Virus record (IMG/VR): IMGVR_UViG_3300047476_001238 | Location: 79,712-137,196 of that record | Length of the DNA stretch: 57,485 nt | Strand: one strand, 5' to 3' | DNA from: a virus | Shown here: positions 39,483 to 49,632 of the stretch, piece by piece | Layout of the letters: each line of letters begins with the position of its first letter | Numbering within the stretch: position 1 is the first letter of the stretch | Program-made: the position numbers and the translations under genes | Notes under the pieces: generated by a model | The model's input: the letters and a program-made list of their open reading frames with translations, nothing else | The model's database searches: none | Told to the model about the DNA's origin: nothing

Positions 39483-41506
39483 TAAAATCTCCCTACCACA
39501 ACTTCAATTATTTTCAATTCGTTGTCCTTTATATCTTCAAGGCTCTTGCCTATTACACAACCTGGAGTATACTTTAAAATATTTAATCGTTCGGCTGCTC
39601 CTGACGTTGAACTTGATACCAACAGATCGCCTTTGGTCACTGGTCCAAGAACTTGGCACGGAACTCTTCCTGTAAGTGCAACTGGCAACCCGTTAGCAGT
39701 TGAATTCATTATATAAGCCGGATTGGTAGAAATCACCCCAGCTATTCTTGAATCATGATCTACGGTAGAAATAGTAATTTCTTTTGCTCCGCCAAATACC
39801 ACAACTGTACCAGCAGCGTAGTTGCTGTCTGATTCATAAATCTCGGCCAAGTCAGCATATTGTGCTGACGTTGCTCTAGCAAAAATTGTATTAAACGATG
39901 CACCCGATGATCCAATATTACCAACGCCGTTGGTTCCACCATTGGCAATGGCTATTGTTTGCCCATCTGAATTGACCGAAAGCAGTCTTGTAGTGCTTAA
40001 TGTGTTGGCTGTTAACCCTCTTGTAATTGCTGCATTACTGTTGATTACGAGATTTCCTGCTGTCAGAGTCTGATTTACTATTATGGTGTTGGCTACTAAA
40101 ACATTGGCCACGTTTGCTGCGGCTGAACCAGTATCTACCCAAAGACTACTTGTTCCATCTGATATTCTAGAAAATAAAATGTCTGTATCAGTGTCGTACC
40201 AATAATCACCAAGTCTAGGCGAACTAGGTGCAGTACTTGCTGCTGTAAATTTTATACCAGTAAAGGGTTCGTTGTTTGCTGACCAGAATACCCCTGATCC
40301 TGTATAAAGACTACCCACAGTTGTGTTTCCGGCGATATTGGCCGATGGAGGATTAAATTCTACATTTGAACCTAAATTAACTGTAGTACCACCGCTAGTG
40401 AAAGACCATCGACCGGACGAGTCTACACTCATTGACTCTGGTCCAAGATAGATTGTATTACCGCTTAACCAAAGATCCTTCCATCTTAGATTGCTTGAAC
40501 CCAAGCTATAGGTGACATTTGCATCTGGAATTACGTGACCTTGCACTCTTACATTACCGCTGCTTGGTATAATATTGCTGTCAATGGTTAACGATCCAAT
40601 TCTTAGTGGATCGTATACTAATCCTGGGTCAGACCAATTTATTGTAGCACCTGGCTCCGAAGTCACATTACTAAACAGGTTCCATTGATTTGTAGTGTAA
40701 TCTCGAACAAGGCCGGTATGTTGATAAACGTTTGCGCTGCCGCCAACGAAGTGGCTAAAAAATCCAATATCGTATATGTACGGATAAGCAACGTTGGCAT
40801 TTAAATACAATAAAGGATCTTGTACATTTAATGTATGCGATGCAATTGACAGCAGATTCGAAGCAAATATGTTTCCAGTGACAAAAAGATTTCCAACTAT
40901 GCCGGCTCCACCTTTAACAACCAGAGCACCTGTAGTTGACGAAATAGATTCTGTAATTGAATTAATAACCACATTACTAGTAGTCGAATTACCTAGTATA
41001 ACGTTTCCAGTGGCAATAACATTACCAGTTTCAGCGTAATAGTTAAAATCAGCTGCGCCAGCAAATGCGCCTGAACTGTTGTACTGAACATTTCTATTGG
41101 CTCCTGCAACACCACCTGCTGCACCTGCAGAATCAACAAAAGTTAAATTAGTGGTACCAAGCGTAATAGGATTGCCTGTAGTCAAGCGCCAGGCTTTTCC
41201 AACATAAGTTCCGTCCTCGATTGTGGTAGTTAAACCAGGCGTGACTCGATCGCTAGAATTGGCGTCAAAACTGCGGACCCAAGTTCCGTTGCTTCCTGCA
41301 CCCAGCGTTTGCACTATGTAAATACCGTTCTGACTTGCTGTGCTCTGTCCTGCTACCAAAATACGGTCACCTGCTGCTAAACTTACGCCGTCGTATGTGT
41401 TTGGTGCGCCACCACTTAAGGTAATATTTGTTGTGGTTACAATTCTACAGCTAGCTTTGTAGTCAGTGTCAACAATGTTGCTGTATTTTGGTCTAGTTAA
41501 TGCCAT
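39482..41506 (-). CDS. Fibre protein with C-terminal YADLAE domain (674 aa)
   Basis: The N-terminus (RPKYSNIVDTDYKASCRI, YDGVSLAAGDRILVAGQ, SQNGIYIVQT) is a module shared by many phage fibre proteins. The middle is beta-repeat with NLFVTGNIFAS, a GALVVKGGAGIVGN motif, VQDPLLYLN and SLGSSNLRWKDLWLSGNTI. The last 130 residues form a distinct domain: QYADLAEIYESDSNYAAGT, IAGVISTNPAYIMN, TGRVPCQVLGPVTKGDLLV and IIEVVVGRF. This domain makes up nearly the whole of the gene at 41583. A GCTAAATA octamer lies 20 nt upstream of the ATG. Confidence 0.75.
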   Translation of the reverse strand: MALTRPKYSNIVDTDYKASCRIVTTTNITLSGGAPNTYDGVSLAAGDRILVAGQSTASQNGIYIVQTLGAGSNGTWVRSFDANSSDRVTPGLTTTIEDGTYVGKAWRLTTGNPITLGTTNLTFVDSAGAAGGVAGANRNVQYNSSGAFAGAADFNYYAETGNVIATGNVILGNSTTSNVVINSITESISSTTGALVVKGGAGIVGNLFVTGNIFASNLLSIASHTLNVQDPLLYLNANVAYPYIYDIGFFSHFVGGSANVYQHTGLVRDYTTNQWNLFSNVTSEPGATINWSDPGLVYDPLRIGSLTIDSNIIPSSGNVRVQGHVIPDANVTYSLGSSNLRWKDLWLSGNTIYLGPESMSVDSSGRWSFTSGGTTVNLGSNVEFNPPSANIAGNTTVGSLYTGSGVFWSANNEPFTGIKFTAASTAPSSPRLGDYWYDTDTDILFSRISDGTSSLWVDTGSAAANVANVLVANTIIVNQTLTAGNLVINSNAAITRGLTANTLSTTRLLSVNSDGQTIAIANGGTNGVGNIGSSGASFNTIFARATSAQYADLAEIYESDSNYAAGTVVVFGGAKEITISTVDHDSRIAGVISTNPAYIMNSTANGLPVALTGRVPCQVLGPVTKGDLLVSSSTSGAAERLNILKYTPGCVIGKSLEDIKDNELKIIEVVVGRF

Positions 41507-41525
41507 CGTTTCATCCGTTATGCAA

Positions 41526-41533
41526 TATTTAGC
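41526..41533 (-). promoter_or_regulatory. Late-promoter-like octamer GCTAAATA
   Basis: It lies 20 nt upstream of the fibre gene ATG at 41506 and just after the hairpin that ends the preceding unit. Confidence 0.35.
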
Positions 41534-41541
41534 CGTAAATA

Positions 41542-41559
41542 AAGGGCCTTGCGGCCCTT
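41542..41559 (-). terminator. Hairpin terminator AAGGGCC-GCAA-GGCCCTT
   Basis: A 7-bp GC-rich stem with a GCAA tetraloop follows the 172-residue gene. The U-tract is interrupted (UUAUUU), so termination may be partial. The same stem-loop recurs after gp23. Confidence 0.65.
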
Positions 41560-41582
41560 ATATTTTTTAGTTTGTAGTGTTT

Positions 41583-42101
41583 TTATAAACGCCCTACTAC
41601 TACTTCAATTGTACCAGATTCACCGTTAAAGTTTTCTAAAGCTTTTCCGATAACTGACCCAACTGTTGGGCTACTACAAGCACTAGCAAAGCCACCGCCT
41701 GCAGAAACAAGCATATCGCCTTTTTCTACTGGGCCTAATACTTGGCAAGGGACTCGCCCAATAAGTGCGACCGCGGTGATATGACTACCTGTTAAACTAT
41801 CGTTCATTAAGTAAGCAGGATTAGTAGATACTACGCCAGCCACTCGTGTTGTACCGGGGCTGGCTTGTGTAATTTCTTCTGTTCCACCAAACTGTACAAC
41901 AGTACCAGGACCATACAGCTGATCAGCTGTATACATTTCAGCCAAGTCAGCGTACAAGGCATTGTGCGACACACCATAGATAGTAGCAAACCTAAAAGTT
42001 AAATTTCCTAAATATACGTTTGCATTTGCCTGGGGTTGTACATTCCCATTAAATCTAATAGGATTTCCGCCCCCAGTTGTTTCTATTCTTTGTAATGCCA
42101 T
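41583..42101 (-). CDS. YADLAE-domain virion protein (172 aa)
   Basis: A short N-terminal stub (ANVYLGNLTFRFATIYG) precedes a complete YADLAE domain: LYADLAEMYTADQLYGPGTV, VAGVVSTNPAYLMN, IGRVPCQVLGPVEKGDMLV and IEVVVGRL. It is strikingly similar to the C-terminus of the adjacent 674-residue fibre, suggesting duplication of the domain as a free-standing gene or its fusion to a shaft. Similar domains recur at fibre C-termini in aquatic phages; function not established. Confidence 0.7.
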   Translation of the reverse strand: MALQRIETTGGGNPIRFNGNVQPQANANVYLGNLTFRFATIYGVSHNALYADLAEMYTADQLYGPGTVVQFGGTEEITQASPGTTRVAGVVSTNPAYLMNDSLTGSHITAVALIGRVPCQVLGPVEKGDMLVSAGGGFASACSSPTVGSVIGKALENFNGESGTIEVVVGRL

Positions 42102-42116
42102 AATTTCTTTTCCTTT

Positions 42117-44696
42117 TTATGCCTGGTTTTCTTGCCAACGCAAACTTGCTCTAGCAGTGTACGCAACGTTGGCGTTTAACGGTTGCACCACAATACTCAA
42201 TGTATCTGGGCCGTTAGGATATGTTTCAAATCCTCCCAAAATACCATTGTTTAATTCTTTAATCTTGCTTAGGTCAAAACTTGTGACACCAAAGTTAACA
42301 CCAGTTGTGATTGGTTGACCAAAGTAGTTAAAATAGGTTTGACGAGCCGGTGCTGGTTGTGTGTATGCTTGGAACACTACTTCTCCGCCGGTCACTACAG
42401 TAGCAGCATCATCATATTGTGTTAGGCTATTACCTCCCACATTCTGCCAATTTGGACTCGGACTGCTCAATGTACCATTTAAAATGACGCTGACAATAAC
42501 CGAGTCGGTTGAAGCTACGTCGCAACCTAGTGGCCATAGCTGCATGCGGTTTGTAAGATCGCGAACACCATATCCGGCTGCAATACCGTTATCAGCAGTT
42601 GGAGCCAGTCTGATGTTTAACAAGCAATACGGATTGCCGGTGTTAACACTATTAAGTGTGCCTGCTCTAGAGAATGTATAACCTCTATCTTCATCAAACC
42701 TACCATCCATTATCAATGATGTACCCCAATGGAACAGGGTCGGAGCGTATGAAGGTGTACCCACGTTAACAACTTCGTATCTAATGGGCAAATTACCTGC
42801 TCTAAAATAAGCTTCAATCTTGTTGTTGCCGTGTACAAATTTATGTAAGTACGTTATTTCACCGTCTTGATCTTTGACACCAAAACGAATTGTACCAGCG
42901 CCGTACCATGCATAGTCAATGTACCACATCAGGATCTTGTTGATGTCTAGTTGGAAGCCAGATAAACCAGTTCCATCTGCTTTGTCAATGTTGAATCCTG
43001 ATTGCGGAATACGTGCATCTACTGTGACGCTGATTCGTACACCAGACAAAGTTGTGATGGTAGGATCTGCACGATAAGCAGGTACCACTTCCATGCTGGT
43101 GTCGCTGTTAATTTGTGCCACTTTGTAGCTTTGACCTTTGATAACCACTCGGCTACCAACCGAGAATTCAGTCTGGAATTGCGTACCCGAACCTGATATC
43201 AATCCGGAACCGTTGGTCACAGTGACAGTACCTGTTCCTTGTCTAACTGAACTACGTCTTACTGCCCAAAGTGTACCACCATCCCACTCAAAAAATGCTC
43301 CGTTCTGATCATCAAATACACCGGCACGGTTAGCAATACTGCTAGTAGGCTGTGCTGGGTTATTGAACGCAACAGCGAACGACACCTGAACGCCTTTACC
43401 TGATTGGTAGCGGAAATACTTACGACTCTGTCTAATAATACGTGCATTAGGTTGTGTATCATTGGTAGTCATTACAATGCCACCATCTTGTGGCTGAGCA
43501 TAAGCAATACCTTGTGGCCTTACATACACATTACCTGCTGCCGATGAACCGGCAGTTGGCGAGCTGGTGATTGTATATTCAAATGCTCTACTGTTAGATT
43601 GTGTAGCAATTGTGTGTGCTCCGTTTACTGCTGCGGTAGCAAAATTAACTACAGAAATTGTGTTATTGACTTCTAGACCGTGAGCAGTCTGAGAGATAAC
43701 TTGTACTGTAGTATTACCAAAAGTTTTTACTGCTGTAATTGCAATATTTGCACCAGTGAAGAATGCACCTGGTATAATTGCCACTCCGTTCTGTAATATT
43801 GATCCTGCAGTGACAGTGCCTAATCCTGTGTATCTAAACGACGTTGCCCCTGTATTTGATACCAAGAATTGACCGTTTGCCTGTTCGTCTGTAGTACCAA
43901 CCACCTGAATTGGTTGCCCGTCTGTAAGTCCGTGTGCTGTAGCCGTGGTCACTGAAACAATTGATGTACCGTTTCCTTGCATGGTTGCAACGTTTGCAGT
44001 CAATGTTGCATCTGTGTTGCGCCCATAACTGGCAAATTGATTGTTGATCAATGATAGGGTTTGCCATTTGGTTGGTTGAGGTCCGTATTCAAAGTCTGTG
44101 TCAATTAACGACTGTGGAGTTGACACTCTTAATTTGCCAACTGGATCTACCAAGAAATCTCTAAACGAAACCAATGGAGCAGGTTCCGCATCGGTGATAA
44201 TCAATAATTTATCATCAGCACTGTATGCTGATGTATCAACAGGAATATTACTTAATCTAGTCACATAACTAGCGTCAGTGTAAGTCAAACTTACATTGGT
44301 TCCAGTGGCTGTAGCTGGTACGTCTAGGAAAATTGTGCTAACACCATCAGTGTAATCCACAACATTGCCCTGCAAAGGCATGCCTGTGCCAGAAATTCTC
44401 CAACCTTGTCCCACGCCGCCGTTGTTGTATTTTAATGCACTGTATTGACCACCGGTCATTGCAATTGCGGTTGATCCCGAAACAGTGTTTCCTGCTACCG
44501 AATAGCTTCGCTGTACATAACTAAAAACCACATTGTTAAATGTAGAATCGTTAAACGAGTACAGTGTAGTTTTACTCGGTACGTGAATGATTAACAGTAT
44601 TTGTTCTGGTGTAGCTTTTTCTGGTAGTGTTACAACGGTATTGCCCGAAGTACCTGGAGTAAATTGATACCCGCTGGTGTAAGTTTTCTTTGCCAT
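42117..44696 (-). CDS. Large virion structural protein (859 aa), fibre/baseplate-associated
   Basis: The protein is beta-rich throughout. The N-terminus (TYTSGYQFTPGTSGNTVV) resembles other structural proteins. It contains repeated AHGL[TE][DV] modules (TTATAHGLTDGQPIQVVGT and SQTAHGLEVNNTISVVNF) of about 90 residues. A larger conserved-looking C-terminal half has RQSRKYFRYQSGKGVQVSFA, FFEWDGGTLWAVRRSSVR, ILMWYIDYAWYGAGTIRFGV and YLHKFVHGNNKIEAYFRAGN. This C-terminal region is reminiscent of proteins found in virions of T4-like marine phages. An AATAAATA octamer and AAAGGA site precede it. No enzymatic motif. Confidence 0.65.
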   Translation of the reverse strand: MAKKTYTSGYQFTPGTSGNTVVTLPEKATPEQILLIIHVPSKTTLYSFNDSTFNNVVFSYVQRSYSVAGNTVSGSTAIAMTGGQYSALKYNNGGVGQGWRISGTGMPLQGNVVDYTDGVSTIFLDVPATATGTNVSLTYTDASYVTRLSNIPVDTSAYSADDKLLIITDAEPAPLVSFRDFLVDPVGKLRVSTPQSLIDTDFEYGPQPTKWQTLSLINNQFASYGRNTDATLTANVATMQGNGTSIVSVTTATAHGLTDGQPIQVVGTTDEQANGQFLVSNTGATSFRYTGLGTVTAGSILQNGVAIIPGAFFTGANIAITAVKTFGNTTVQVISQTAHGLEVNNTISVVNFATAAVNGAHTIATQSNSRAFEYTITSSPTAGSSAAGNVYVRPQGIAYAQPQDGGIVMTTNDTQPNARIIRQSRKYFRYQSGKGVQVSFAVAFNNPAQPTSSIANRAGVFDDQNGAFFEWDGGTLWAVRRSSVRQGTGTVTVTNGSGLISGSGTQFQTEFSVGSRVVIKGQSYKVAQINSDTSMEVVPAYRADPTITTLSGVRISVTVDARIPQSGFNIDKADGTGLSGFQLDINKILMWYIDYAWYGAGTIRFGVKDQDGEITYLHKFVHGNNKIEAYFRAGNLPIRYEVVNVGTPSYAPTLFHWGTSLIMDGRFDEDRGYTFSRAGTLNSVNTGNPYCLLNIRLAPTADNGIAAGYGVRDLTNRMQLWPLGCDVASTDSVIVSVILNGTLSSPSPNWQNVGGNSLTQYDDAATVVTGGEVVFQAYTQPAPARQTYFNYFGQPITTGVNFGVTSFDLSKIKELNNGILGGFETYPNGPDTLSIVVQPLNANVAYTARASLRWQENQA

Positions 44697-44723
44697 ATGT
44701 TCAAAAATCCTTTTCCTATGTTA

Positions 44724-44731
44724 TATTTATT
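44724..44731 (-). promoter_or_regulatory. Late-promoter-like octamer AATAAATA
   Basis: It lies 28 nt upstream of the ATG at 44696, with AAAGGA in between. Confidence 0.4.
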
Positions 44732-44735
44732 AAAT

Positions 44736-45785
44736 TTAAAGTCCGCCAAAAACTACCGCATACTTAATTGCAGTCTCAGTCACTGACGCTTCAGATGACG
44801 ATGTAGCAGCTACCCATTTACCTTGAGCGGAGTTATATTGTAAGAATTGTCCGTTTGTAGGAGATGTGGTAAAATTAATGTCCCCTAGTGTTCCTAATAA
44901 TTGTGCGCCGGCGCCGGCTAATATCTTGACCTCTGCCCTGGTGCCGGTAGGAATGGCTTCAGAAAACGTAATTTGATTGCCAGAAATAGTATATGTATCT
45001 TTTGGTTGATAGATACCGTTCCACCAAACAGATACTTGGTCTGCGTCAGCGGGTGTGTATGGTAAATTAAATGGACCAACTGTGCCACCACCAGTTAGTG
45101 TGGCTGTTAGCATACCATTACCAGACGATGTAGAAACCAATTGACCTTGCTGATAAATGTTTCCACCTACATACAAATTACCGCTTTGAACTACCACATT
45201 ACTACTGGCAGTAATTAACTTGTCCGATGCAACTACTAAATTTGCTGCTGCTGAACCTGGATCACTGTCTACTGTGTTAATCCAGGTAAATTTTGCTTCT
45301 GTAGTGGTGCGTACCTCAGCAAACCCTTTACCAACATCTGCTGCCACCCTTACGTATACGTCCCAACTTGTGCCCGTACCTACTCCTGATACAGACTTTA
45401 CTTTCATGTCTGTTATAGATTGCTTATGTCCTAGACTATAGAATCTACTTTCTATATTAGGAGAGCCGCCTGACAAGAATCTGACTACAAGAAAATCTTT
45501 ACTATCACTTTCGCCAGCAAAACCTGCACCTGCTGTGATAATAATCTCAAGTGCTTCGCCCGCACCAGCACCACTGTTAACACTAAATGTGCCTAACTTA
45601 TACCAAGCAGGTGCTCCTAGATTGTCAGGCAATTGCATTACATATTTTGTCACTGCAATTTGCTGAATACTTGCCGAGTTCGTGCTAGTTAAATTACCCG
45701 TAGTAATAATGTCGCTGTTGGCTGCGAATATTTTAACACCACCAACTTCAAGACCATTATGTACTATAAAATTTTTATTTGCCAT
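44736..45785 (-). CDS. Fibre protein (349 aa)
   Basis: The N-terminus NFIVHNGLEVGGVKIFAANS is a standard fibre attachment-like segment. The centre (WYKLGTFSVNSGAGAGEALEI, RFYSLGHKQSITDMKVKSV) is a compact beta domain. A shared module VSVWWNGIYQPKDTYTISGN followed by QITF lies near residue 260. The C-terminus has SPTNGQFLQYNSAQGKWVAA. It is located between two larger fibre genes in the same orientation and is a probable component of the same fibre set. Confidence 0.65.
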   Translation of the reverse strand: MANKNFIVHNGLEVGGVKIFAANSDIITTGNLTSTNSASIQQIAVTKYVMQLPDNLGAPAWYKLGTFSVNSGAGAGEALEIIITAGAGFAGESDSKDFLVVRFLSGGSPNIESRFYSLGHKQSITDMKVKSVSGVGTGTSWDVYVRVAADVGKGFAEVRTTTEAKFTWINTVDSDPGSAAANLVVASDKLITASSNVVVQSGNLYVGGNIYQQGQLVSTSSGNGMLTATLTGGGTVGPFNLPYTPADADQVSVWWNGIYQPKDTYTISGNQITFSEAIPTGTRAEVKILAGAGAQLLGTLGDINFTTSPTNGQFLQYNSAQGKWVAATSSSEASVTETAIKYAVVFGGL

Positions 45786-45815
45786 GGTTCCATGTTCCCC
45801 TATGTATTATTTTTA

Positions 45816-48800
45816 TTATATCTTCATCAGCGTTGCGAATGATTTAACATTGACATTGCCAACTGGCGTAGCGTTCAAGTTCACGTCATTACCAGATATG
45901 TTAGCACTAAATGTTGCTAGATTTGCTGTACCGGTGAATGTGACAGCATATGTTGCTATTGTGGCAGTTGTACCGTTGTGTACACAAATAACTTCTGCTG
46001 ATTGATATTCGCCGGAGTCTTCGTCACTGACCTGCACAAAGAACTTGCCACTTCTATGTACGGTTTTGTCAAAGCTTTGAATCTTTCCAGTTGTACCTGA
46101 CGATACTTGTGTATTTGATGTATTGTCAATTGTCATTAGGCCAGCAATGATTGTGACGCTGGTATTGGCCTGGAATACGTTGGCAGTTAGAGTGGTGAAA
46201 TTACCGGTGTTGCCTACATTACCACCAATTGGTGTATCGTCAATCGGGCCGCCTGTTAATGCTACACCGCTGATTGTACCGCCGCTTAGATTGATGTTGC
46301 TTGCATACAAGTAGTCAACACGGTAGTCTGGTGCACCAATATTTGATTTTGTGACTGGATAAAGATCACCGTTAGTGTCCATTCTCCAGTTTTCCACAGT
46401 GCCCAATGCTACATTACCAGTATAGAAACTCAACGAAGTATTATTGGCAACAAATTGATTAAATCCGTTATCACTGGCCAATTGGTTAACAACTGAAGTG
46501 GTAGTTAATATTCTTGTATCAATAACGTCGCCTAATGCCGGGGCTTCAGTGAATTCTAGTGTTGACCCTGAAACACTGTATGCAGTACTTGGTATCTGTA
46601 ATACACCGTTGATACTTACCATAGTACCAGCAGTTGTGCCGGTTCCTGCTAAAGTAAATGTAGTATTAACACCATCAACATTACCGTATGGCGATCCTGA
46701 TGCTAATTCAAATACTCTGGTTGTGATAACTGTAAATGCTGATCCAGCATTGTTCCACTGGCTATTTCCGTAATACTCAAGAACTCCTGTGGTTGAGTTG
46801 TATCGTAGCATCCCGTCAACATCAGTATATCCTTGGCCGCTTGGTCTTTGAGCACTGGTTCCTACTGGCACAATCAATGAGTCGTTGCTGCTAACTGTTA
46901 ATTTTGCACCTTGCGATACGTTTGCGGCTACCAGATTGCCACCAATGGTCACTTGATCATATGTGCCATCAGACACAGCGTACAATAACGATCTATCGTT
47001 AACACCACGAATTATGGTATCGTGTATGCTTTGTGAACCATTAATAACAGTACCTTGACCAACGTATAAATTGCCACCAACGGCTGCACCACCTGTACCA
47101 GGTATCACCAATGCGCCGCCGGTGCTGGCTGTGGCTGCTGCGGCAGTGTAGTTTGTGGTCACACGCGAATTGGCTAGTACATTACCGTTTAGTACTGATA
47201 CTTGATCAACACGTAAATTTTCGTTGATGCCCAAGCTGGCAGCAAAATAACTGTCGCCGCCAACTGCTAATCCTCCAGAACTGACTCTCAATGATTGTCC
47301 AGCATTTGCTGTATTGCTAGCTGTTCCGCCACTTAGTCCGCTAAGTGCGCCGCCTGTAATTTGAACATTGCCTGAACTAAAGTTAGTCACTACACCTGTA
47401 GTAGTGGCAGAAGAAGTAATTAAAGCATTGGCTGTGCTAGAGTTATTGGCTTGTAAATCAACATTATAAATTACGCCTGCAGAAATTAACACATTACCAG
47501 AACTGAAGTTGGTAATTTGTCCGGTTGTTGTTGACAATGTGGTAATAGTGGCAGTGTTGTTGACCCTTAAGGTATCAACGTTGGCAAATGTAAAATAGCC
47601 AGCTGCCGGTGTCACTGCACCAATTGGTATATTGTTGATGCCATTTGTACCAGATCCGCCTCTTAACCATATTGTTCCTGTTGGGGTAGCAAACAAACTG
47701 GTAGTTGCTCGCATGTTTGTAGCAACAACGTTTGCAGCACTGGTAGCACCAATTGACATATTATCAATGGTACCAATAATTAATGGATCAATTGCTACTG
47801 TTGCTCCGCCAGTTTGCGGTTTTAGATAAACGTTTGATGTTATGTTTAATGTAGGAGCAATTACCTGCTTGTTAAAATTCCAACTGTCGCCTGTGCTTGC
47901 ATAAAGAATAGTAGCATTGGCACCTTCTAATGTAATTCCACCACCATCGGCCGCTGATGAATTTACTGCGCCTTTGGCGATTGTAATATTTTTGTCTTCT
48001 ACGTCTAAAGTGTTGGTGTTAAGAGTAGTTGTTGTACCTTGTACAGTTAAATTACCGGCAACATATAAATCCTCGCCAACATTGACATTTCCGCCAATAC
48101 CAGCACCACCAACTACAACCAATGCGCCAGTGGTTGTACTGGTACTTGATTGCGAACTAGCTGCTACTAAATTACCACCTATTGTTGCAACTTCTGTTGT
48201 TGCAATGTTTGCTATTCCAGTTATATAACCGCCGGTGATAACTGCATTGGCGGTGCTAAAATTATCAGTTCTACCAGTTGTGATATACGCATTTGTTAAT
48301 GCACTTATATATCCACCAGAAATTACAATATTGCCAGTGCTGGCATTGGTAGCATTGAATGTAGTAAAATAACCGCTGGCCGCAGTTTCAGTGCCAATTG
48401 GAGTGTTTTGAATACTTCCAGCATATACTGTACCTGTAATGCCCGCGCCACCTGCTACTATCACTGCGCCAGTTGATGTACTTGAACTGACTGTGTTGGC
48501 GTATACTATCAATCCATTGCTAGAAAAAGCGCCTTTAACTGCGCCACTGCCAAAGTCGCCAACCTGGAACGCAATACCATTTGCTGGTCCGCTGGTATGA
48601 TTAACAATAAATAGGTTTCCGGTACTACCAACTCCATGATGAATCAGATATCCATCATTTGCTCCCATAGAAGGAAAGTTAGTGGGATCCAAGAACGTAC
48701 TGCTGTTGATACCCATGTTGATGTAGCCTTCGGTATCTGTTCCGTTGTCCGCTGTGGCTACAAAGTCAGTTGATGCAAAGCAGTTGCTACTTAAATTTTG

Positions 48801-49622
48801 GAAGTTAACCTGTGCATAAGTGTCAACATTGCCGGACAGTTGTAATACTGTAGTAGGCAGTGCAGTGTATGTTGATGTTCCAGCGTACAGCGCACCAATG
48901 CCACCGGCATTACCGTAGAATACACCAGTATTGCTAAATGTGCCACCAACTGGCACATTGATGTTTCCGCTTAGTTGGATATTACCTGCTGATATATTAC
49001 CCGCAAAGGTACTAGGTCCTTGCACCCATAGATCGCCAGTAATACCGGCGCCACCGCCATTGGACACTACCAGAGCACCGGTTGTATAGTTTGTTGCGTT
49101 AACTCCGGACGCTGCGACTATGTTGCCAGAGGCAGTATAAACACCGCTGACATTTAAATTTGTAATTCTTGCAGTTTGAATTGCGGCCGTGTTGGCTACT
49201 GTTATATTACCAGCAATTAAGTTTGCTTTGAAATTTTGGCTGACAGCGCCTTTTGTTGCACCAGTTTCTGATGTTAAAAGAGCAATGAATGCGCCGTCAG
49301 TTTCAGACCATACAAGTGCTGCGTTAACTGAGCCGTAATTGCCAAGACTACCAAGGCTTCGATCAACCAAAAAGCCCACATCGTATGATGGGGTTCCTAC
49401 ATAACCTGCATTAAAAACAATTAAAGGATCATTGACAGTAGTATCAATGGAATTTACAGTAGTGGTATTTCCATTAACTGTAAGATTTCCAGTGATCGAA
49501 ACATTGGAATTTAATGTAAGATTAGCATTAAAAACTGATCCAACAAGAGTTCCTGGAGCAATTTTTTGATAGGTAATGGTACTATCAGTAATCTGATTAT
49601 TCTTAATTCTTGTAACGGCCAT
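45816..49622 (-). CDS. Very long tail-fibre protein (1268 aa)
   Basis: The N-terminus TRIKNNQITDSTITYQKIAPG is followed by VNDPLIVFNAGYVGTPSYDVG, a module of T4-like aquatic phage fibres. Four variants of the TTGALVVxGGxGIxG motif and repeated NIVISGGYISALTN-type strands give a beta-repeat shaft. A VEDKNITIAKGAVNSSAADG module lies near residue 550. A VSINGVLQIPSTAYSVSG module lies near 1040. The C-terminus (KTVHRSGKFFVQVSDEDSG, VICVHNGTTATIATYAVTF) looks like a distinct tip domain. Probably a long fibre subunit; which T4 fibre it corresponds to is unclear. Confidence 0.75.
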   Translation of the reverse strand: MAVTRIKNNQITDSTITYQKIAPGTLVGSVFNANLTLNSNVSITGNLTVNGNTTTVNSIDTTVNDPLIVFNAGYVGTPSYDVGFLVDRSLGSLGNYGSVNAALVWSETDGAFIALLTSETGATKGAVSQNFKANLIAGNITVANTAAIQTARITNLNVSGVYTASGNIVAASGVNATNYTTGALVVSNGGGAGITGDLWVQGPSTFAGNISAGNIQLSGNINVPVGGTFSNTGVFYGNAGGIGALYAGTSTYTALPTTVLQLSGNVDTYAQVNFQNLSSNCFASTDFVATADNGTDTEGYINMGINSSTFLDPTNFPSMGANDGYLIHHGVGSTGNLFIVNHTSGPANGIAFQVGDFGSGAVKGAFSSNGLIVYANTVSSSTSTGAVIVAGGAGITGTVYAGSIQNTPIGTETAASGYFTTFNATNASTGNIVISGGYISALTNAYITTGRTDNFSTANAVITGGYITGIANIATTEVATIGGNLVAASSQSSTSTTTGALVVVGGAGIGGNVNVGEDLYVAGNLTVQGTTTTLNTNTLDVEDKNITIAKGAVNSSAADGGGITLEGANATILYASTGDSWNFNKQVIAPTLNITSNVYLKPQTGGATVAIDPLIIGTIDNMSIGATSAANVVATNMRATTSLFATPTGTIWLRGGSGTNGINNIPIGAVTPAAGYFTFANVDTLRVNNTATITTLSTTTGQITNFSSGNVLISAGVIYNVDLQANNSSTANALITSSATTTGVVTNFSSGNVQITGGALSGLSGGTASNTANAGQSLRVSSGGLAVGGDSYFAASLGINENLRVDQVSVLNGNVLANSRVTTNYTAAAATASTGGALVIPGTGGAAVGGNLYVGQGTVINGSQSIHDTIIRGVNDRSLLYAVSDGTYDQVTIGGNLVAANVSQGAKLTVSSNDSLIVPVGTSAQRPSGQGYTDVDGMLRYNSTTGVLEYYGNSQWNNAGSAFTVITTRVFELASGSPYGNVDGVNTTFTLAGTGTTAGTMVSINGVLQIPSTAYSVSGSTLEFTEAPALGDVIDTRILTTTSVVNQLASDNGFNQFVANNTSLSFYTGNVALGTVENWRMDTNGDLYPVTKSNIGAPDYRVDYLYASNINLSGGTISGVALTGGPIDDTPIGGNVGNTGNFTTLTANVFQANTSVTIIAGLMTIDNTSNTQVSSGTTGKIQSFDKTVHRSGKFFVQVSDEDSGEYQSAEVICVHNGTTATIATYAVTFTGTANLATFSANISGNDVNLNATPVGNVNVKSFATLMKI

Positions 49623-49632
49623 CGCAAAGTCC

